The notes beneath the pieces are model-generated. The model searched no databases. It was not told where the DNA came from and saw nothing but the letters and a program-made list of their open reading frames with translations. A stretch of DNA of 56,154 nucleotides from an uncultured Succinivibrionaceae bacterium (lineage in GTDB: Bacteria > Pseudomonadota > Gammaproteobacteria > Enterobacterales > Succinivibrionaceae): the NCBI GenBank assembly GCA_944390105.1, contig CALXOV010000031.1, forward strand, positions 1 to 56,154. Reading direction: 5' to 3'. Numbering within the stretch: position 1 is the stretch's first letter; each line of letters opens with the position of its first letter. This document shows, piece by piece, positions 18,814 to 28,541 of this stretch. A program made the translations under genes and the position numbers.

Positions 18814-18834
18814 CGTGCCACATGGCACGTTTTT
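18814..18834 (+). terminator. Intrinsic terminator with no obvious upstream gene
   Basis: CGTGCCA (18814-18820) pairs with TGGCACG (18823-18829) across a 2-base loop, followed by TTTTT on the plus strand. Both flanking genes are on the minus strand, so it must serve a short plus-strand transcript or act as an insulator. A 20-codon open frame (18747-18809) precedes it. Confidence 0.6.
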
Positions 18835-19072
18835 AATATACCAAAAACTAGGTAAACATTTAAAGAGTCAAAATACCGAAAATACAGTCCATTCAGACTA
18901 ACGGATATTGGTATTTTAACGCAAGCTGCGTAATCACCTTGGCGTGAGGCTTGCGAAAGCTAAGCGGTTGGCTTGGTAAGAGCACATGCAATGAGAGATT
19001 ACTTAAAAGTAAGGTTACCGCTTAACCCCTCCCCCGCTCAAAAGTGCAGGGGATGCCGGCATACAAATGCAC

Positions 19073-20293
19073 TTAACGCATGCCGCGGAAAGTGCGAGAG
19101 CGCCGTCCGGAAGAGGCCGTGCTGACGCGTCCGTTGTTATAGCTTTTGACTTTAACCCCTGGCAAGGCATGTCTCGGACGCAGCTCACCACTACCTGCGG
19201 CTCCACGGCTACGCACAGTGCGATTGTCCTGGCTCCAAGATAATTCCTTGACCTGATACTCACCGCGACTGTCGCGACGCACAATACGCGCTGCAGTCGG
19301 ACGACCGGAGATTCTGCGAACTAAGTTATCCTCACGCAAGCGAGATCCCGGGTGACGATTGTCAGAAGACGAGGTACGGGCGAAGAAACAGTCCTCACGC
19401 CGACCCGGGCCATTGCGCCGATTTGAACGTTCCCGTTTTATCTCCGCATTACGCTCACTGCGGCCATGTCGCCCATTGTTCTGGCGCCCTTGAATTTTTT
19501 CATCACGCAAAGCAAGACGCGATAAAGGGACTTTAGGCGCTTCATTATCCTTGAGCGCCCTAAGCCCCACGATGGCACGCAGATTATTAATTTCACTTAA
19601 AGAAAGCTCTCGATACTGCCCTGCATGTAGCTTGGGATCTAAATCTATATTGGCATACTTAATGCGGATCAATCGGCTGACCTGTACCCCGACACTTTCC
19701 CAGAGACGACGCACTTCACGATTGCGTCCTTCCTTTAAAGTCACGTGATACCATACATTGCGCCCTTCACCACCGACCAAGCGCACCTGCTCAAAACGTG
19801 CAGGACCATCTTCTAAAGTCACTCCCTTACGCAACTGTTCGAGTTGCTCCTCTGTAACCTCACCAAACACGCGAGCTGCATAAATACGCTCAATGCCGCC
19901 GCGCGGGTGCATCAGTGCATTGGCAAGCTCACCATCGGTAGTAAAGAGCAAAAGACCTGAAGTATTGAGGTCCAAACGACCAACATAGATCCAGCGGCCA
20001 AAATCAGGTCGAGGCAGATGATCAAATACCGTAGGTCTATCTTCGGGATCTTTAATTGTGGTTAATTCTCCCTCAGGCTTGTAATACATCAAAACACGGC
20101 ATTTAGGACGTTGCGTATCCGGCGTTGCCACTACTTTACCGTCTATTTTTACGGTAATTGCCGCCTCCACTCTATCTCCCACTTTGGCCGTCTTACCGTT
20201 AACCTCGACTCTACCGGCGGCTATCATAGCGTCTAATTCACGACGGGATCCTAAACCTAAACGTGCTAAAACCTTCTGTAGCTTCTCGCTCAC
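19073..20293 (-). CDS. rluB: Ribosomal large subunit pseudouridine synthase B
   Basis: RluB makes pseudouridine 2605 in 23S rRNA. An S4 RNA-binding domain (about 1-60) precedes the synthase domain, with the catalytic Asp108 in [12 protein letters not shown] (106-117). After about residue 245 the protein continues as an Arg/Asn/Gly/Ser-rich basic tail of roughly 160 residues, rich in RR and RG, probably disordered and RNA-binding. At 406 residues it is about 115 longer than the E. coli protein. Distinction from RluF/RluE rests on length and domain layout, so the paralogue call is good but not absolute. Confidence 0.88.
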   Translation of the reverse strand: MSEKLQKVLARLGLGSRRELDAMIAAGRVEVNGKTAKVGDRVEAAITVKIDGKVVATPDTQRPKCRVLMYYKPEGELTTIKDPEDRPTVFDHLPRPDFGRWIYVGRLDLNTSGLLLFTTDGELANALMHPRGGIERIYAARVFGEVTEEQLEQLRKGVTLEDGPARFEQVRLVGGEGRNVWYHVTLKEGRNREVRRLWESVGVQVSRLIRIKYANIDLDPKLHAGQYRELSLSEINNLRAIVGLRALKDNEAPKVPLSRLALRDEKIQGRQNNGRHGRSERNAEIKRERSNRRNGPGRREDCFFARTSSSDNRHPGSRLREDNLVRRISGRPTAARIVRRDSRGEYQVKELSWSQDNRTVRSRGAAGSGELRPRHALPGVKVKSYNNGRVSTASSGRRSRTFRGMR

Positions 20294-20676
20294 AATCTAT
20301 ATTCCTATGCTCCAAAACGCGCTGCAGTACGCGTCGACTTGCTGCATTTAATCAATGGATCTCAAGCTCCACGCTCCTGTAATAGCGCAGTTAGTGCAAC
20401 TGACCCCACTTTAAATCAGTCTGCCATGCTTGAGGTGAATGAAAATTTTAGCATTTAAAGCGTCTGCGGGCAATTTACGTACAGTTTGCACCTAAGTCTA
20501 TTATATTGATTTGGTGATAAAAGTAGCTTAGCCGCAGTGTCAAGTTAGCGAGAGATGTCGTCTGACACATTTATCCAACATGCAGTTTTTTGCTAGTTAG
20601 GCTGTGCGATAATGCTGAGTATGCATAATTTGTTACAGCAAGGAGCACCGCTCCTATAGACGACGGCGATTTGACG

Positions 20677-20991
20677 ATGAGCGAACCGAACACCAATTTT
20701 GAAGATATCTCCTTTTCTCTGCTCGGCGACAGCTTTACCCTGCGTTGCCATAAACAGCAAAAATCCGACTTAATCCAAGCCATACGCAGCGTACAAGAGC
20801 TATCCGCGCGCATTCTACGCGACAGTCCAACCTTAAGTCCGCAGCAGGCGGCGATTTTAACCGCCATCGACAGCCAAAGCAGACTGCAGCGCTACATGGG
20901 CGGCTCTACCCCTTTTCAAGAAGAGGCTACCCGCTCCATAACAGAAATTAAAAGCATTCTGCAGCAAGCTACACAGAAAATTCATTCCTAA
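20677..20991 (+). CDS. zapA: Cell division protein ZapA
   Basis: ZapA bundles FtsZ protofilaments. The 104-residue protein has the typical N-terminal strand region (FSLLGDSFTLRCHKQQKSDL) and a C-terminal coiled coil. An in-frame TTG at 20671 is an alternative start; neither has a strong ribosome site. The zapA-fau pair is as in other gammaproteobacteria, but only 8 bp separate the genes, so the 6S RNA gene usually found between them is absent here. The 20294-20676 gap upstream shows only a GGAGC/GCTCC hairpin at about 20642-20653. Confidence 0.85.
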   Translation: MSEPNTNFEDISFSLLGDSFTLRCHKQQKSDLIQAIRSVQELSARILRDSPTLSPQQAAILTAIDSQSRLQRYMGGSTPFQEEATRSITEIKSILQQATQKIHS

Positions 20992-20999
20992 AGGCGCGA

Positions 21000-21599
21000 A
21001 TGACGATGCAGTACACCAAAGCATGGCGTGAATCATTGCGCCGACAAATGCAAAAGCAACGCGCTGCACTTAAATTTGAGGAAGTTGAAGCGTTAAGCGC
21101 TCATCTGTGTGCCCGCGTGCTGCAGCATCCGATGCTGCAAAGCCAGCAGACCATTGCCTCCTATGTCAGTTGCGGTAATGAAATCTCAACCTTTTTCTTA
21201 AATATTGAACTCAAGCGACGCGGACATATTCTGGCTTTGCCTGTAGTATCGTCGTCAACAAAAGGCGCCATGGATTTTTATACCTTTAAAGAAGGTGCAC
21301 CCTTTATCCCCAATCGCTTCAATATTTTAGAACCTCCGGCCGAGCCTGAACGCAAAGTGATGCCGTCACAGTTTTCAGTTGTTATTGCGCCACTAACGGC
21401 ATTTGATATATATGGCTCGCGCCTCGGGATGGGAGGAGGTTATTATGATCGTCTACTCAAGGCGATAAGCCCCGAGTGTCGGATAATCGGTATCGCGTAT
21501 GATTTTCAACAAAGCGCAGAAATTCCTACTGAAAACTGGGATATGCCGCTTGATGAAGTGATTACTCCTACGCGCCGCTTAATCTGTAGGCAACGTTAG
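21000..21599 (+). CDS. fau: 5-formyltetrahydrofolate cyclo-ligase
   Basis: This ATP-dependent enzyme turns 5-formyl-THF into 5,10-methenyl-THF. The signature GSRLGMGGGYYDRLL (about 139-153) is intact, with an N-terminal basic helix containing RRQMQKQRAAL. The length of 199 is typical. It starts 8 bp after zapA, so the two form an operon. A second ATG lies two codons in. An IS200-type remnant follows 6 bp after the stop. Confidence 0.92.
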   Translation: MTMQYTKAWRESLRRQMQKQRAALKFEEVEALSAHLCARVLQHPMLQSQQTIASYVSCGNEISTFFLNIELKRRGHILALPVVSSSTKGAMDFYTFKEGAPFIPNRFNILEPPAEPERKVMPSQFSVVIAPLTAFDIYGSRLGMGGGYYDRLLKAISPECRIIGIAYDFQQSAEIPTENWDMPLDEVITPTRRLICRQR

Positions 21600-21605
21600 C
21601 TCAGC

Positions 21606-21986
21606 ATGAACTACCCCACGCTCATGCATGGGGTTTCCAGGGCTCAACGCCCCTTTTTTAGCAGTGCTACGCAATCCAGACTATCGTGCAAATTGTGTAT
21701 CACTACGGGAAAAATCCACGCGCCCCCTCTATAGGCAGTCTGATTTTATCAGAGCTGTGAAATCAGTCTCCTCAAAGAAAATCAGAGCTAAATTTCAATC
21801 AGATATCAGTCATCTTCTGTGGAGCAAACGTTTTTGGACAAGATCATACTGCGTTATCTCTATTGACGATGGTACCAGCACTGAAATCATAGAGCGATAC
21901 ATCGGCCATCAACAACGGCTGATGCAACATCGACCGTGCCACTTTCATCCCCACGCACGCATGAGGAATTTCGCAGCTTTCAGTTA
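21606..21986 (+). mobile_element. IS200/IS605-family remnant with both ends
   Basis: The left end is ATGAACTACCCCACG with a CCCCA/TGGGG hairpin and GGTTTCCAGG. The right end is ACTTTCATCCCC...GAATTTCGC followed by AGTTAA, matching the ends at 145-230 and 47247-47479. Between them lies the C-terminal part of a Y1 transposase. About 380 bp remain of a normal 600-700 bp, so it is a deleted copy. The GGGGTTTCCAGG block recurs at 56089-56100. Confidence 0.7.
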
Positions 21987-21987
21987 A
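21628..21987 (+). pseudogene. tnpA: IS200-like transposase TnpA, C-terminal fragment
   Basis: The frame reads into the second half of an IS200/IS605 Y1 transposase: FIRAVKSVSSKKIRAKF, then LLWSKRFWTRSYCVIS, then EIIERYIGHQ. The Tyr codon at 21898-21900 fits the catalytic tyrosine in the last helix. The N-terminal HUH metal-binding half is missing and the first about 35 codons are just left-end DNA. It cannot be an active transposase. Confidence 0.75.
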
Positions 21988-22010
21988 AATATGTTTACCA
22001 ATAGATACAC

Positions 22011-22041
22011 AAAAAGCCTGCACACTGGCAGGCTTATTTTT
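22011..22041. terminator. Bidirectional terminator between fau/IS and secG
   Basis: AAGCCTGC (22014-22021) pairs with GCAGGCTT (22028-22035). It is followed by ATTTTT on the plus strand and by AAAAA (TTTTT on minus) on the other side. It can end secG on the minus strand and fau on the plus strand. Confidence 0.8.
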
Positions 22042-22074
22042 GCTGGCAACGGGCTCTAGGCCCGCATCTCAGCT

Positions 22075-22440
22075 TTACTTCGCCGGAGCGTCATTTACCA
22101 TCGGCACATCAGAATCGACACTCGGGACATCCGCAGGCAACGACTGAGCCGGAGCCTGAGAAACGGCCGGGGTTTCTTCAATATTGGTAAAAGAAGTGCT
22201 CTCTTGCGCTCTATCTTTCTGCATCCAGCCAATGAACAGGCAGATAGCAAAAAAGACGATCGCCAAAATCCACGTTGAGCGCGTCAGGAAATTACCAGAA
22301 CCAGCCGAACCAAACACGGTATTAGATGCACCTGCGCCAAAAGAAGCGCCCATACCGGCACCTTTACCACGCTGCACTAAGATGAGAGCTACCATAGCTA
22401 CCGCGACTAACAGAAATAAAACAATGACAACTTCGTACAT
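22075..22440 (-). CDS. secG: Protein translocase subunit SecG
   Basis: SecG joins SecYE in the inner membrane and helps SecA-driven export. The 121-residue protein has two transmembrane helices (about 3-21 and 53-72) around the conserved loop LVQRGKGAGMGASFGAGASN, then an acidic Pro/Ala-rich tail. In E. coli secG follows glmM directly; here an alcohol dehydrogenase gene lies between them. Confidence 0.95.
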   Translation of the reverse strand: MYEVVIVLFLLVAVAMVALILVQRGKGAGMGASFGAGASNTVFGSAGSGNFLTRSTWILAIVFFAICLFIGWMQKDRAQESTSFTNIEETPAVSQAPAQSLPADVPSVDSDVPMVNDAPAK

Positions 22441-22583
22441 TTTTTATTCTCAGTTGAAAAAACTTGCGCTATCTTACTAATTTTACCTAAGTAAAGCAAG
22501 CATTGTGCTGTGATTCCTCGGGGAAAAACACGCCCAAGACCGCCGCTATAACCTAAACTGCGGCCGCGAGGACTGTCTTATCG

Positions 22584-23759
22584 TTACAACATTAGTTTAT
22601 AGATAGCTTTAACGTCAGCTTCATGTAAAGTCACAAAACCGCCAGTAGTACCGCTGTTCACACCACCATAGCAACATTTGTGAGTCAACTCATCAATGTC
22701 CTCAGCCTTTGCGCCAAGCTCAGCAAAATTGCTTGGCATACCGATAGACTTTAAGAACTCGCGCAATGCTACAATACCGGCCCGTGCTGTTGCTTCTGGA
22801 TGCTCAAAGTCCATCTGGCAACCCCACACGCGCACCGCAACCTTAGCAAAACGCATCACGTCATGGTTAAGGTTGTAGGTAAATACCGCCGGCATCACAA
22901 CGGCCAAACCGGCGCCATGAGCACAGTCATAGAGCGCAGACAGCTCATGCTCTATATTGTGACTAGTCCAATCCTGCGAACGGCCAACGCCGCAAGAATT
23001 ATTGTGCGCCATCATACCCGCCCACATGATATTGGCACGTGATTGATAATCGTTGGCATCAGCTACCGCCTTAGGGCCTTCTTTAATCATAGTGAGCAAA
23101 AGCGCCTCAATCAGACGATCAGTAACCTCAACATCCTGTGTATTGGTTAAATAGCGCTCATATAGATGAGCTATGATATCGGTAATGCCGCAGGCAGTTT
23201 GATATGAAGGCAAGGTCTGGGTTAAAGCCGGATCTAAAATCGAAAACTTCGGACGCAGCGCTTCACCGGTAGTGGCGCGCTTAAACATCCCCTGTTCCTT
23301 GGTAATTACCGAGTCGCCGGAGCCTTCACTACCGGCCGCGGAAATTGTCAATACGGTACCTAAAGGCAGCGCTTTTTCCACCACCTTACCTTCGTAATAA
23401 TCCCAGAAATCACCATCATAAACCGCACCGGCAGCAATGGCTTTGGCCGAATCAATGACGCTGCCGCCACCTACTGCTAAGATAAAGTCAACACCTGTTT
23501 TACGGCACAACTCAATCCCCTGATACACTAGGCCGTCGCGCGGATTAGGCTTAACTCCACCTAATTCTACAAAGGCAATGCCCTGCTCACGCAATGAGCA
23601 GCGCACCGTATTAAGCAGCCCCGAACGTTCTGCCGATCCTCCGCCAAAGTGTACTAAAACTTTGCTGCCGCCAAATCGCTTGACGTAATGACCGACTTGC
23701 TTTTCCTCATCTTTGCCAAATATAAAGTACGTTGGTGAATAAAAAGTAAAATTTTCCAT
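22584..23759 (-). CDS. Iron-containing alcohol dehydrogenase (YqhD/BDH type)
   Basis: A group III metal-dependent dehydrogenase that probably reduces aldehydes with NAD(P)H. The nucleotide-binding GGGSVIDSAK starts at 97. The metal ligands are D194 and H198 (ITDIIAHLYE), H267 (DWTSHNIEHE) and H281 (CAHGAG). The length of 391 is typical of butanol dehydrogenase/YqhD, where GGGS with an Asp/Ser context often goes with NADPH. It lies between secG and glmM on the same strand, about 110 bp from glmM. A role in disposing of fermentation aldehydes is inferred, not shown. Confidence 0.9.
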   Translation of the reverse strand: MENFTFYSPTYFIFGKDEEKQVGHYVKRFGGSKVLVHFGGGSAERSGLLNTVRCSLREQGIAFVELGGVKPNPRDGLVYQGIELCRKTGVDFILAVGGGSVIDSAKAIAAGAVYDGDFWDYYEGKVVEKALPLGTVLTISAAGSEGSGDSVITKEQGMFKRATTGEALRPKFSILDPALTQTLPSYQTACGITDIIAHLYERYLTNTQDVEVTDRLIEALLLTMIKEGPKAVADANDYQSRANIMWAGMMAHNNSCGVGRSQDWTSHNIEHELSALYDCAHGAGLAVVMPAVFTYNLNHDVMRFAKVAVRVWGCQMDFEHPEATARAGIVALREFLKSIGMPSNFAELGAKAEDIDELTHKCCYGGVNSGTTGGFVTLHEADVKAIYKLML

Positions 23760-23868
23760 ACTAACTTAGCGCAACTGCGCCATTCCTTAATTAATTATCA
23801 GTCAATAAGCCCCATCTATGTTTCATGTGGGACCGTGATACTGACAGCGACTTGGATATCCTTTAGCT

Positions 23869-25230
23869 TTATGCTTGTTCTTCGGCCTCAGCTTGACGGC
23901 GAATCACATTGGCAATACGCTGGGCAAAATGGTGCACTGTCGGACGATCCTCACCTTCCACCATCACGCGAATTAACGGCTCAGTACCGGATTTACGCAG
24001 CAGCACCCGACCACGCGTTCCCAGTTCATGCTCCACAGCCTGTACCTCGGCATTAACTTTAGGATCAGACAGCGCATCAAATCCGGCTGTCAGACGGATA
24101 TTAATTAGTTCCTGCGGCAACATCTGCAATTTTTCCGTCAGCTGCGCTAAAGTCTTACCTTGGCGCAACGCCGCTTTTAATACCTGTAACGCCGAGACAA
24201 TCCCATCGCCAGTGGTAACGTAATCAAGACAAATAATATGACCACTGTTCTCACCACCCAAATGCCAGCCCTTTTGCAGCAGCATTTCCATCACGTAGCG
24301 ATCGCCGACGGCTGAGCGCACAAAATCAATCTCTAGCTCTTTAAGTGCCAGCTCTAAGCCCAAATTAGACATTAAAGTGCCAACCACGCCGCCATGCAGC
24401 TTACCTTGTGCTTTTCTATCCACAGCAATAATGTACAGCAACGCATCGCCATCGAGCAGATTACCTTGACTGTCCACCATCATCACACGATCGCCATCTC
24501 CGTCAAAGGCAACGCCAACATCCGCCTTTTCGGCCAGTACCTTGGCAATTAAGGCCTCAGGATGGGTGGATCCAACACCATCATTAATATTGATACCATT
24601 TGGATCCGTGCCGATAGTGATCACCTCAGCACCTAATTCCTTAAACACTAAAGGCGCCACATGATAGGTCGCTCCATTAGCGCAATCGAGTACTATGCGC
24701 ATTCCCTCAAGCGACAAATGCCCCGAGAATGTACTCTTACAGAACTCAACATAGCGTCCCGGCGCGTCATCTTGGCGAAATGCACGGCCTAAAGCAGCCG
24801 GATCAGTCTGCATATTATCCTGTTCTAGAGCCTGTTCAATGGCAACTTCAATTTCATCAGGCAGCTTAGTACCTTCTGCCGAAAAGAACTTAATACCGTT
24901 GTCATAGTACGGATTATGTGATGCCGAAATCACTACCCCCAGATCGGCACGGAAAGCGCGAGTCAAATAAGAAATAGCCGGCGTCGGCATTGGTCCTAAG
25001 AGTACGGTCGAGATACCGGCGGCACTGAATCCTGATTCTAAAGCCGCCTCCAGCATATAGCCAGAGAGTCGAGTATCCTTACCGATGATGACCCGGCCGC
25101 CTTGGCCGCGCGATAATACTTTACCCGCCGCCATGCCCAGACGCAGAACAAAGTCAGGAGTAATCGGATAAGTACCAACACGTCCGCGTACCCCATCTGT
25201 ACCGAAATATTTGCGCTTAATATCGCTCAT
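23869..25230 (-). CDS. glmM: Phosphoglucosamine mutase
   Basis: GlmM converts glucosamine-6-phosphate to the 1-phosphate for UDP-GlcNAc and so peptidoglycan and [11 protein letters not shown] is at 9-16, the phosphoserine loop ISASHNP at 101-107 (active Ser104), the Mg loop DGDGDR about 243-248 and the sugar loop GGENSGH about 325-331. The length of 453 is normal. It follows the FolP-like gene by 48 bp in the conserved ftsH-folP-glmM order. Confidence 0.97.
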   Translation of the reverse strand: MSDIKRKYFGTDGVRGRVGTYPITPDFVLRLGMAAGKVLSRGQGGRVIIGKDTRLSGYMLEAALESGFSAAGISTVLLGPMPTPAISYLTRAFRADLGVVISASHNPYYDNGIKFFSAEGTKLPDEIEVAIEQALEQDNMQTDPAALGRAFRQDDAPGRYVEFCKSTFSGHLSLEGMRIVLDCANGATYHVAPLVFKELGAEVITIGTDPNGININDGVGSTHPEALIAKVLAEKADVGVAFDGDGDRVMMVDSQGNLLDGDALLYIIAVDRKAQGKLHGGVVGTLMSNLGLELALKELEIDFVRSAVGDRYVMEMLLQKGWHLGGENSGHIICLDYVTTGDGIVSALQVLKAALRQGKTLAQLTEKLQMLPQELINIRLTAGFDALSDPKVNAEVQAVEHELGTRGRVLLRKSGTEPLIRVMVEGEDRPTVHHFAQRIANVIRRQAEAEEQA

Positions 25231-25278
25231 GGCATTTCCTTAATTCTTACTTGATACAGACCGCCTGCTGCACAACAG

Positions 25279-26151
25279 CTACAGTGTCTCCAGCGGTTCA
25301 TCCTTTTTCTTACGTAAAAAACGTTTAACAATCAGCTTGGACAACTTAAACGGACGCGCACTCTTAGTGCAAGCCTGCCATGTATCAAGCGCCAGAGCTA
25401 ATTCACCTACCGTATTAGTACGAATCAATGAGACGCCAGCGTCCACCCCGAAAATGGCCAAAGCCGTCGCCGCAGATGGATGCGAAGACAAATACGCATC
25501 CGGCTGCGGAATAATGCGCGGTACCGGAGCACAGATCGGCAACGCAAAACTCTTGAAAGTATGCAGCCGCCCCATCATCTTCAGACGATACTCTATCGGT
25601 GCCTGCATACCGATGGTCGGATCAATGAGCAACGCCGAACGGGCAATCCCCGCATTAAGACAAGCATCTATACGCTCGTATAAAAACTCTGACACTAAGC
25701 CTGTTGGATCGGTGTTTTCTTCAAAGACAGTATGTTGATCAAAGACTAAACATACCGGCAGCTTCAATTTAGCCATCAACTCAACCGCCCCGGGAGCACG
25801 CAGCGCATTGGGGTCAATAATCAAATGTGCCCCGGCCTCGGCGGCTGCAGACATGACCTCAGGGTGTGTGGTATTAACGGCCACGTAAAGCGAGATATGC
25901 TCTACAAGGTGTTTGACCTGCGGCACCACCAGCGCTAGCTCATCCTGTGCCGAAGCATAGTCAGCGCTAGCACTCAGGCCCAGCTCAACAAAGGTAGCCC
26001 CAAGTTCCTGCATTTCTAAAGCCTGCGCCAGCACATCAGTACAATGCCGCAGATCTATCACTCCCATCAGCGCGGGAGCTGTCAGCTCAACCGGCCCATC
26101 TTTCATCTTCAACTTCATAAACGGCAAAGCCAGCCTACCCGTTACGAGCAC
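25279..26151 (-). CDS. FolP-like protein lacking most dihydropteroate synthase active-site residues
   Basis: The position (ftsH-folP-glmM) and a full-length TIM-barrel alignment make this a folP descendant. The best-kept parts are PEVMSAAAEAGAHLI, GLPVC-like KLPVCLVF and LLIDP. Key DHPS residues have changed: NVTPDSFSDGG is LRHCTD-like, the GGESTRPG loop is LGLSASAD, SVDT is AVNT, IND is IID, MHMQ is VFDQ, the SRK lysine is Ile, and RVHDV is RTNTV. The barrel Asp of LLIDP and the Arg of the last motif remain. The start is probably the GTG at 26151, 8 bases after AGGAGG; a GTG at 26160 directly abuts that site. Catalytic DHPS activity is doubtful. Confidence 0.75.
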   Translation of the reverse strand: MLVTGRLALPFMKLKMKDGPVELTAPALMGVIDLRHCTDVLAQALEMQELGATFVELGLSASADYASAQDELALVVPQVKHLVEHISLYVAVNTTHPEVMSAAAEAGAHLIIDPNALRAPGAVELMAKLKLPVCLVFDQHTVFEENTDPTGLVSEFLYERIDACLNAGIARSALLIDPTIGMQAPIEYRLKMMGRLHTFKSFALPICAPVPRIIPQPDAYLSSHPSAATALAIFGVDAGVSLIRTNTVGELALALDTWQACTKSARPFKLSKLIVKRFLRKKKDEPLETL

Positions 26152-26224
26152 AGCCGGCACCTCCTAATAGTAATAACACTTTTCCTGCGGCGACTGTTTC
26201 ACTGCTATCTCCGCAGGATTGCAT

Positions 26225-28303
26225 TTATTGCTTATCCGTATCGTGCGACTCTTTAGCACGTTCTTCCTCACGCTTAGCCTGCTCAACAAACGGACCATAC
26301 GGGCGCGGTTTGTCCGTCTGCGGTACTGCCTCAGCTCTCGGCTGTTGCGTCTCTGCCGCTTGGGAATCCTGCGATTGCCCATCAGATTTAGGCTCAACCG
26401 GAGCTTCAGGCTTTACGACAGTATCATTAGGTGTCACAGCACTAGGCTGCGCCGGTGGGGGCGAGGCCTGATTGGACGGGTCTGCTGTATACACAGCAGG
26501 AGGACGGCACGGACGACGCTCCATCAGATCGTCAATCTGCTCGGCATCTAAAGTTTCATATTTAAGCAGAGCATCCTTCATGGCCTCCAGAATATCTTTA
26601 TTCTGCTCTAAGATTTCGCTGGCCTTACGGTAGCAACTGTTAATGATATCAGACACCTCTTCATCAATAATGAGCGCAGTTTTGTCGGATATAGACAAGG
26701 TCTGAGTGCTGCCGCCACCTAAAAACATCGCCTTTTCATTATCTTGATCAAACTGCATGGGCGGCAAGCGCTTACTCATACCCCAACGGGTCACCATCTT
26801 GCGTGCAATATCGGTCGCACGCTCAATATCATTTGACGCCCCGGTTGTGACCGCATCATCACCAAACATTAACCCCTCAGCAATGCGTCCTGCAAATAAG
26901 GTGCAGATGTTGGACAGTAAGTACTGTTTAGACTGCGAGTATCTATCCTGTTCTGGCAGATACATGGTCACACCCAAAGCGCGACCGCGCGGAATAATGG
27001 AGACCTTATACACTGGGTCATGATCCGGCATCAGACGACCAACTATGGTATGCCCTGACTCATGATAAGCAGTATTAATTTTCTCGTGCTCGGTCATGAT
27101 CATCGACTTACGCTCCGCCCCCATTAAGAGTTTGTCTTTTGCCAGCTCAAACTCATGCATAGTGACAGTACGCAGATTTGCGCGAGCTGCTGCCAAAGCC
27201 GCCTCATTGACGAGGTTGGCCAGTTCTGCTCCCGAGAAGCCTGGAGTACCGCGCGCTAATACTGCCGGATCTACGTCCGGAGCAATCGGCACTTTACGCA
27301 TGTGCACCTTTAAAATCTGCTCACGTCCGCGCACATCAGGCAGCCCCACCACTACTTGACGGTCAAAGCGGCCCGGGCGCAACAGCGCAGGATCGAGCAC
27401 ATCCGGACGGTTAGTGGCAGCTATCACAATAACCGCCTCAAAACCTTCAAAACCGTCCATTTCTACCAAGAGCTGGTTTAACGTCTGTTCACGCTCATCA
27501 TGGCCGCCACCTAAACCGGCTCCGCGTTTGCGTCCCACCGCATCAATTTCATCAATAAAAATAATGCACGGGGCATTCTTCTTGGCTGTCTGGAACAAAT
27601 CACGGACGCGCGAGGCACCAACACCGACGAACATTTCAACAAAGTCAGAACCTGAGATGGAGAAAAACGGTACCTTGGCCTCACCGGCAATCGCACGCGC
27701 CAGTAAAGTCTTACCCGTACCCGGAGGCCCCACCATCAACACGCCGCGCGGAATACGTCCGCCTAATTTAGAGTATTTGGAAGGATCTTTTAAGAAATCA
27801 ACCAGCTCCTCGACATCCTCTTTAGCTTCATCGCATCCGGCAACATCGGCAAAGGTGGTCTTAACTTGATTTTCACTTAGAAGCTTAGCTTTGCTCTTGC
27901 CGAAGGATAATGGATTGCCCTTGCCACCACCTTGCATTTGGCGCATAAAGAAGATCCACACTCCAATCAGCAGGATCATCGGGAACCATGACACTAGTAC
28001 CGACATCAACATTGACGGCTCTTCAGGTTTGGTACCGGAAGCGCGAACATTATGCGATAACAAGCTGTCCAAAATCGCGCTGTCATGAATTGGCATCACG
28101 GTAATAAACTGTTCGCCGTTGCGCATAATGCCATTTATGACCTGCCCATTAAAGACCACTTCCTGCACCTGATCCTGTTGCACTTCTTGCACAAAGGTGG
28201 TGTAGTCCATAGTCCTGCCGGGAGCGTCCTTGGAATTAAAACTCTCGAACAGCGACATTAAAATCACTGCAATGACTAACCATAATATAAGGTTCTTGGC
28301 CAT
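26225..28303 (-). CDS. ftsH: ATP-dependent zinc metalloprotease FtsH
   Basis: FtsH is the membrane AAA+ protease that degrades membrane proteins and regulators such as sigma32 and LpxC. Two transmembrane helices (about 4-20 and 101-120) flank a periplasmic domain. Walker A GPPGTGKT is at 192-199, Walker [10 protein letters not shown] at about 247-255, then the second region of homology, and the zinc motif HESGH at 414-418. A Pro/Gln/Glu-rich C-terminal extension of about 90 residues follows the protease domain. Upstream, instead of a close rlmE-ftsH join, lies a structured repeat element beginning 20 bp before the ATG. Confidence 0.97.
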   Translation of the reverse strand: MAKNLILWLVIAVILMSLFESFNSKDAPGRTMDYTTFVQEVQQDQVQEVVFNGQVINGIMRNGEQFITVMPIHDSAILDSLLSHNVRASGTKPEEPSMLMSVLVSWFPMILLIGVWIFFMRQMQGGGKGNPLSFGKSKAKLLSENQVKTTFADVAGCDEAKEDVEELVDFLKDPSKYSKLGGRIPRGVLMVGPPGTGKTLLARAIAGEAKVPFFSISGSDFVEMFVGVGASRVRDLFQTAKKNAPCIIFIDEIDAVGRKRGAGLGGGHDEREQTLNQLLVEMDGFEGFEAVIVIAATNRPDVLDPALLRPGRFDRQVVVGLPDVRGREQILKVHMRKVPIAPDVDPAVLARGTPGFSGAELANLVNEAALAAARANLRTVTMHEFELAKDKLLMGAERKSMIMTEHEKINTAYHESGHTIVGRLMPDHDPVYKVSIIPRGRALGVTMYLPEQDRYSQSKQYLLSNICTLFAGRIAEGLMFGDDAVTTGASNDIERATDIARKMVTRWGMSKRLPPMQFDQDNEKAMFLGGGSTQTLSISDKTALIIDEEVSDIINSCYRKASEILEQNKDILEAMKDALLKYETLDAEQIDDLMERRPCRPPAVYTADPSNQASPPPAQPSAVTPNDTVVKPEAPVEPKSDGQSQDSQAAETQQPRAEAVPQTDKPRPYGPFVEQAKREEERAKESHDTDKQ

Positions 28304-28322
28304 GGATTTTCCTAATTGTCTA

Positions 28323-28535
28323 ATGAACTACCTCCGCACTTTCGTGCGAGGTTGCGTAAGGCTTAAGCCTTGTTTTCAGTAAGCTCCTATTAACTAGGCG
28401 CTTACGGGCATGCCCACAATACCTTCATCAGGTAGGAGAACAAGCTCATTCCTGAATTCTTGGGGCTATTATACATACTCAAAATGTGCTTAACCGGCGC
28501 CTCTCATTCCTCCCTGCTTACACCAGAGGAATGGT
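28323..28535 (+). ncRNA. Orphan IS605-linked structured RNA element, copy 2
   Basis: This copy starts ATGAACTACC 20 bp upstream of the ftsH start and runs antisense to it. The stems are visible: AAGGC-TTAA-GCCTT-type palindrome (28358-28371), GTAAGC (28379-28384) with GCTTAC (28400-28405) around CCTA/TAGG, and CAGG (28429-28432) with CCTG (28451-28454). The right end is decayed (CTTACACCAGAGG), so this copy has probably lost mobility. Shared blocks with the other copies include CTTACGGG, CCACAAT and GCTCATTCCTGAATT. Confidence 0.5.
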
Positions 28536-28541
28536 TCAGCA

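Noticed and set aside
18694-18860. A manganese yybP-ykoY riboswitch before the TerC-type gene
   Set aside because: TerC genes often carry it, but I could not find the conserved junction motifs in the minus-strand leader.
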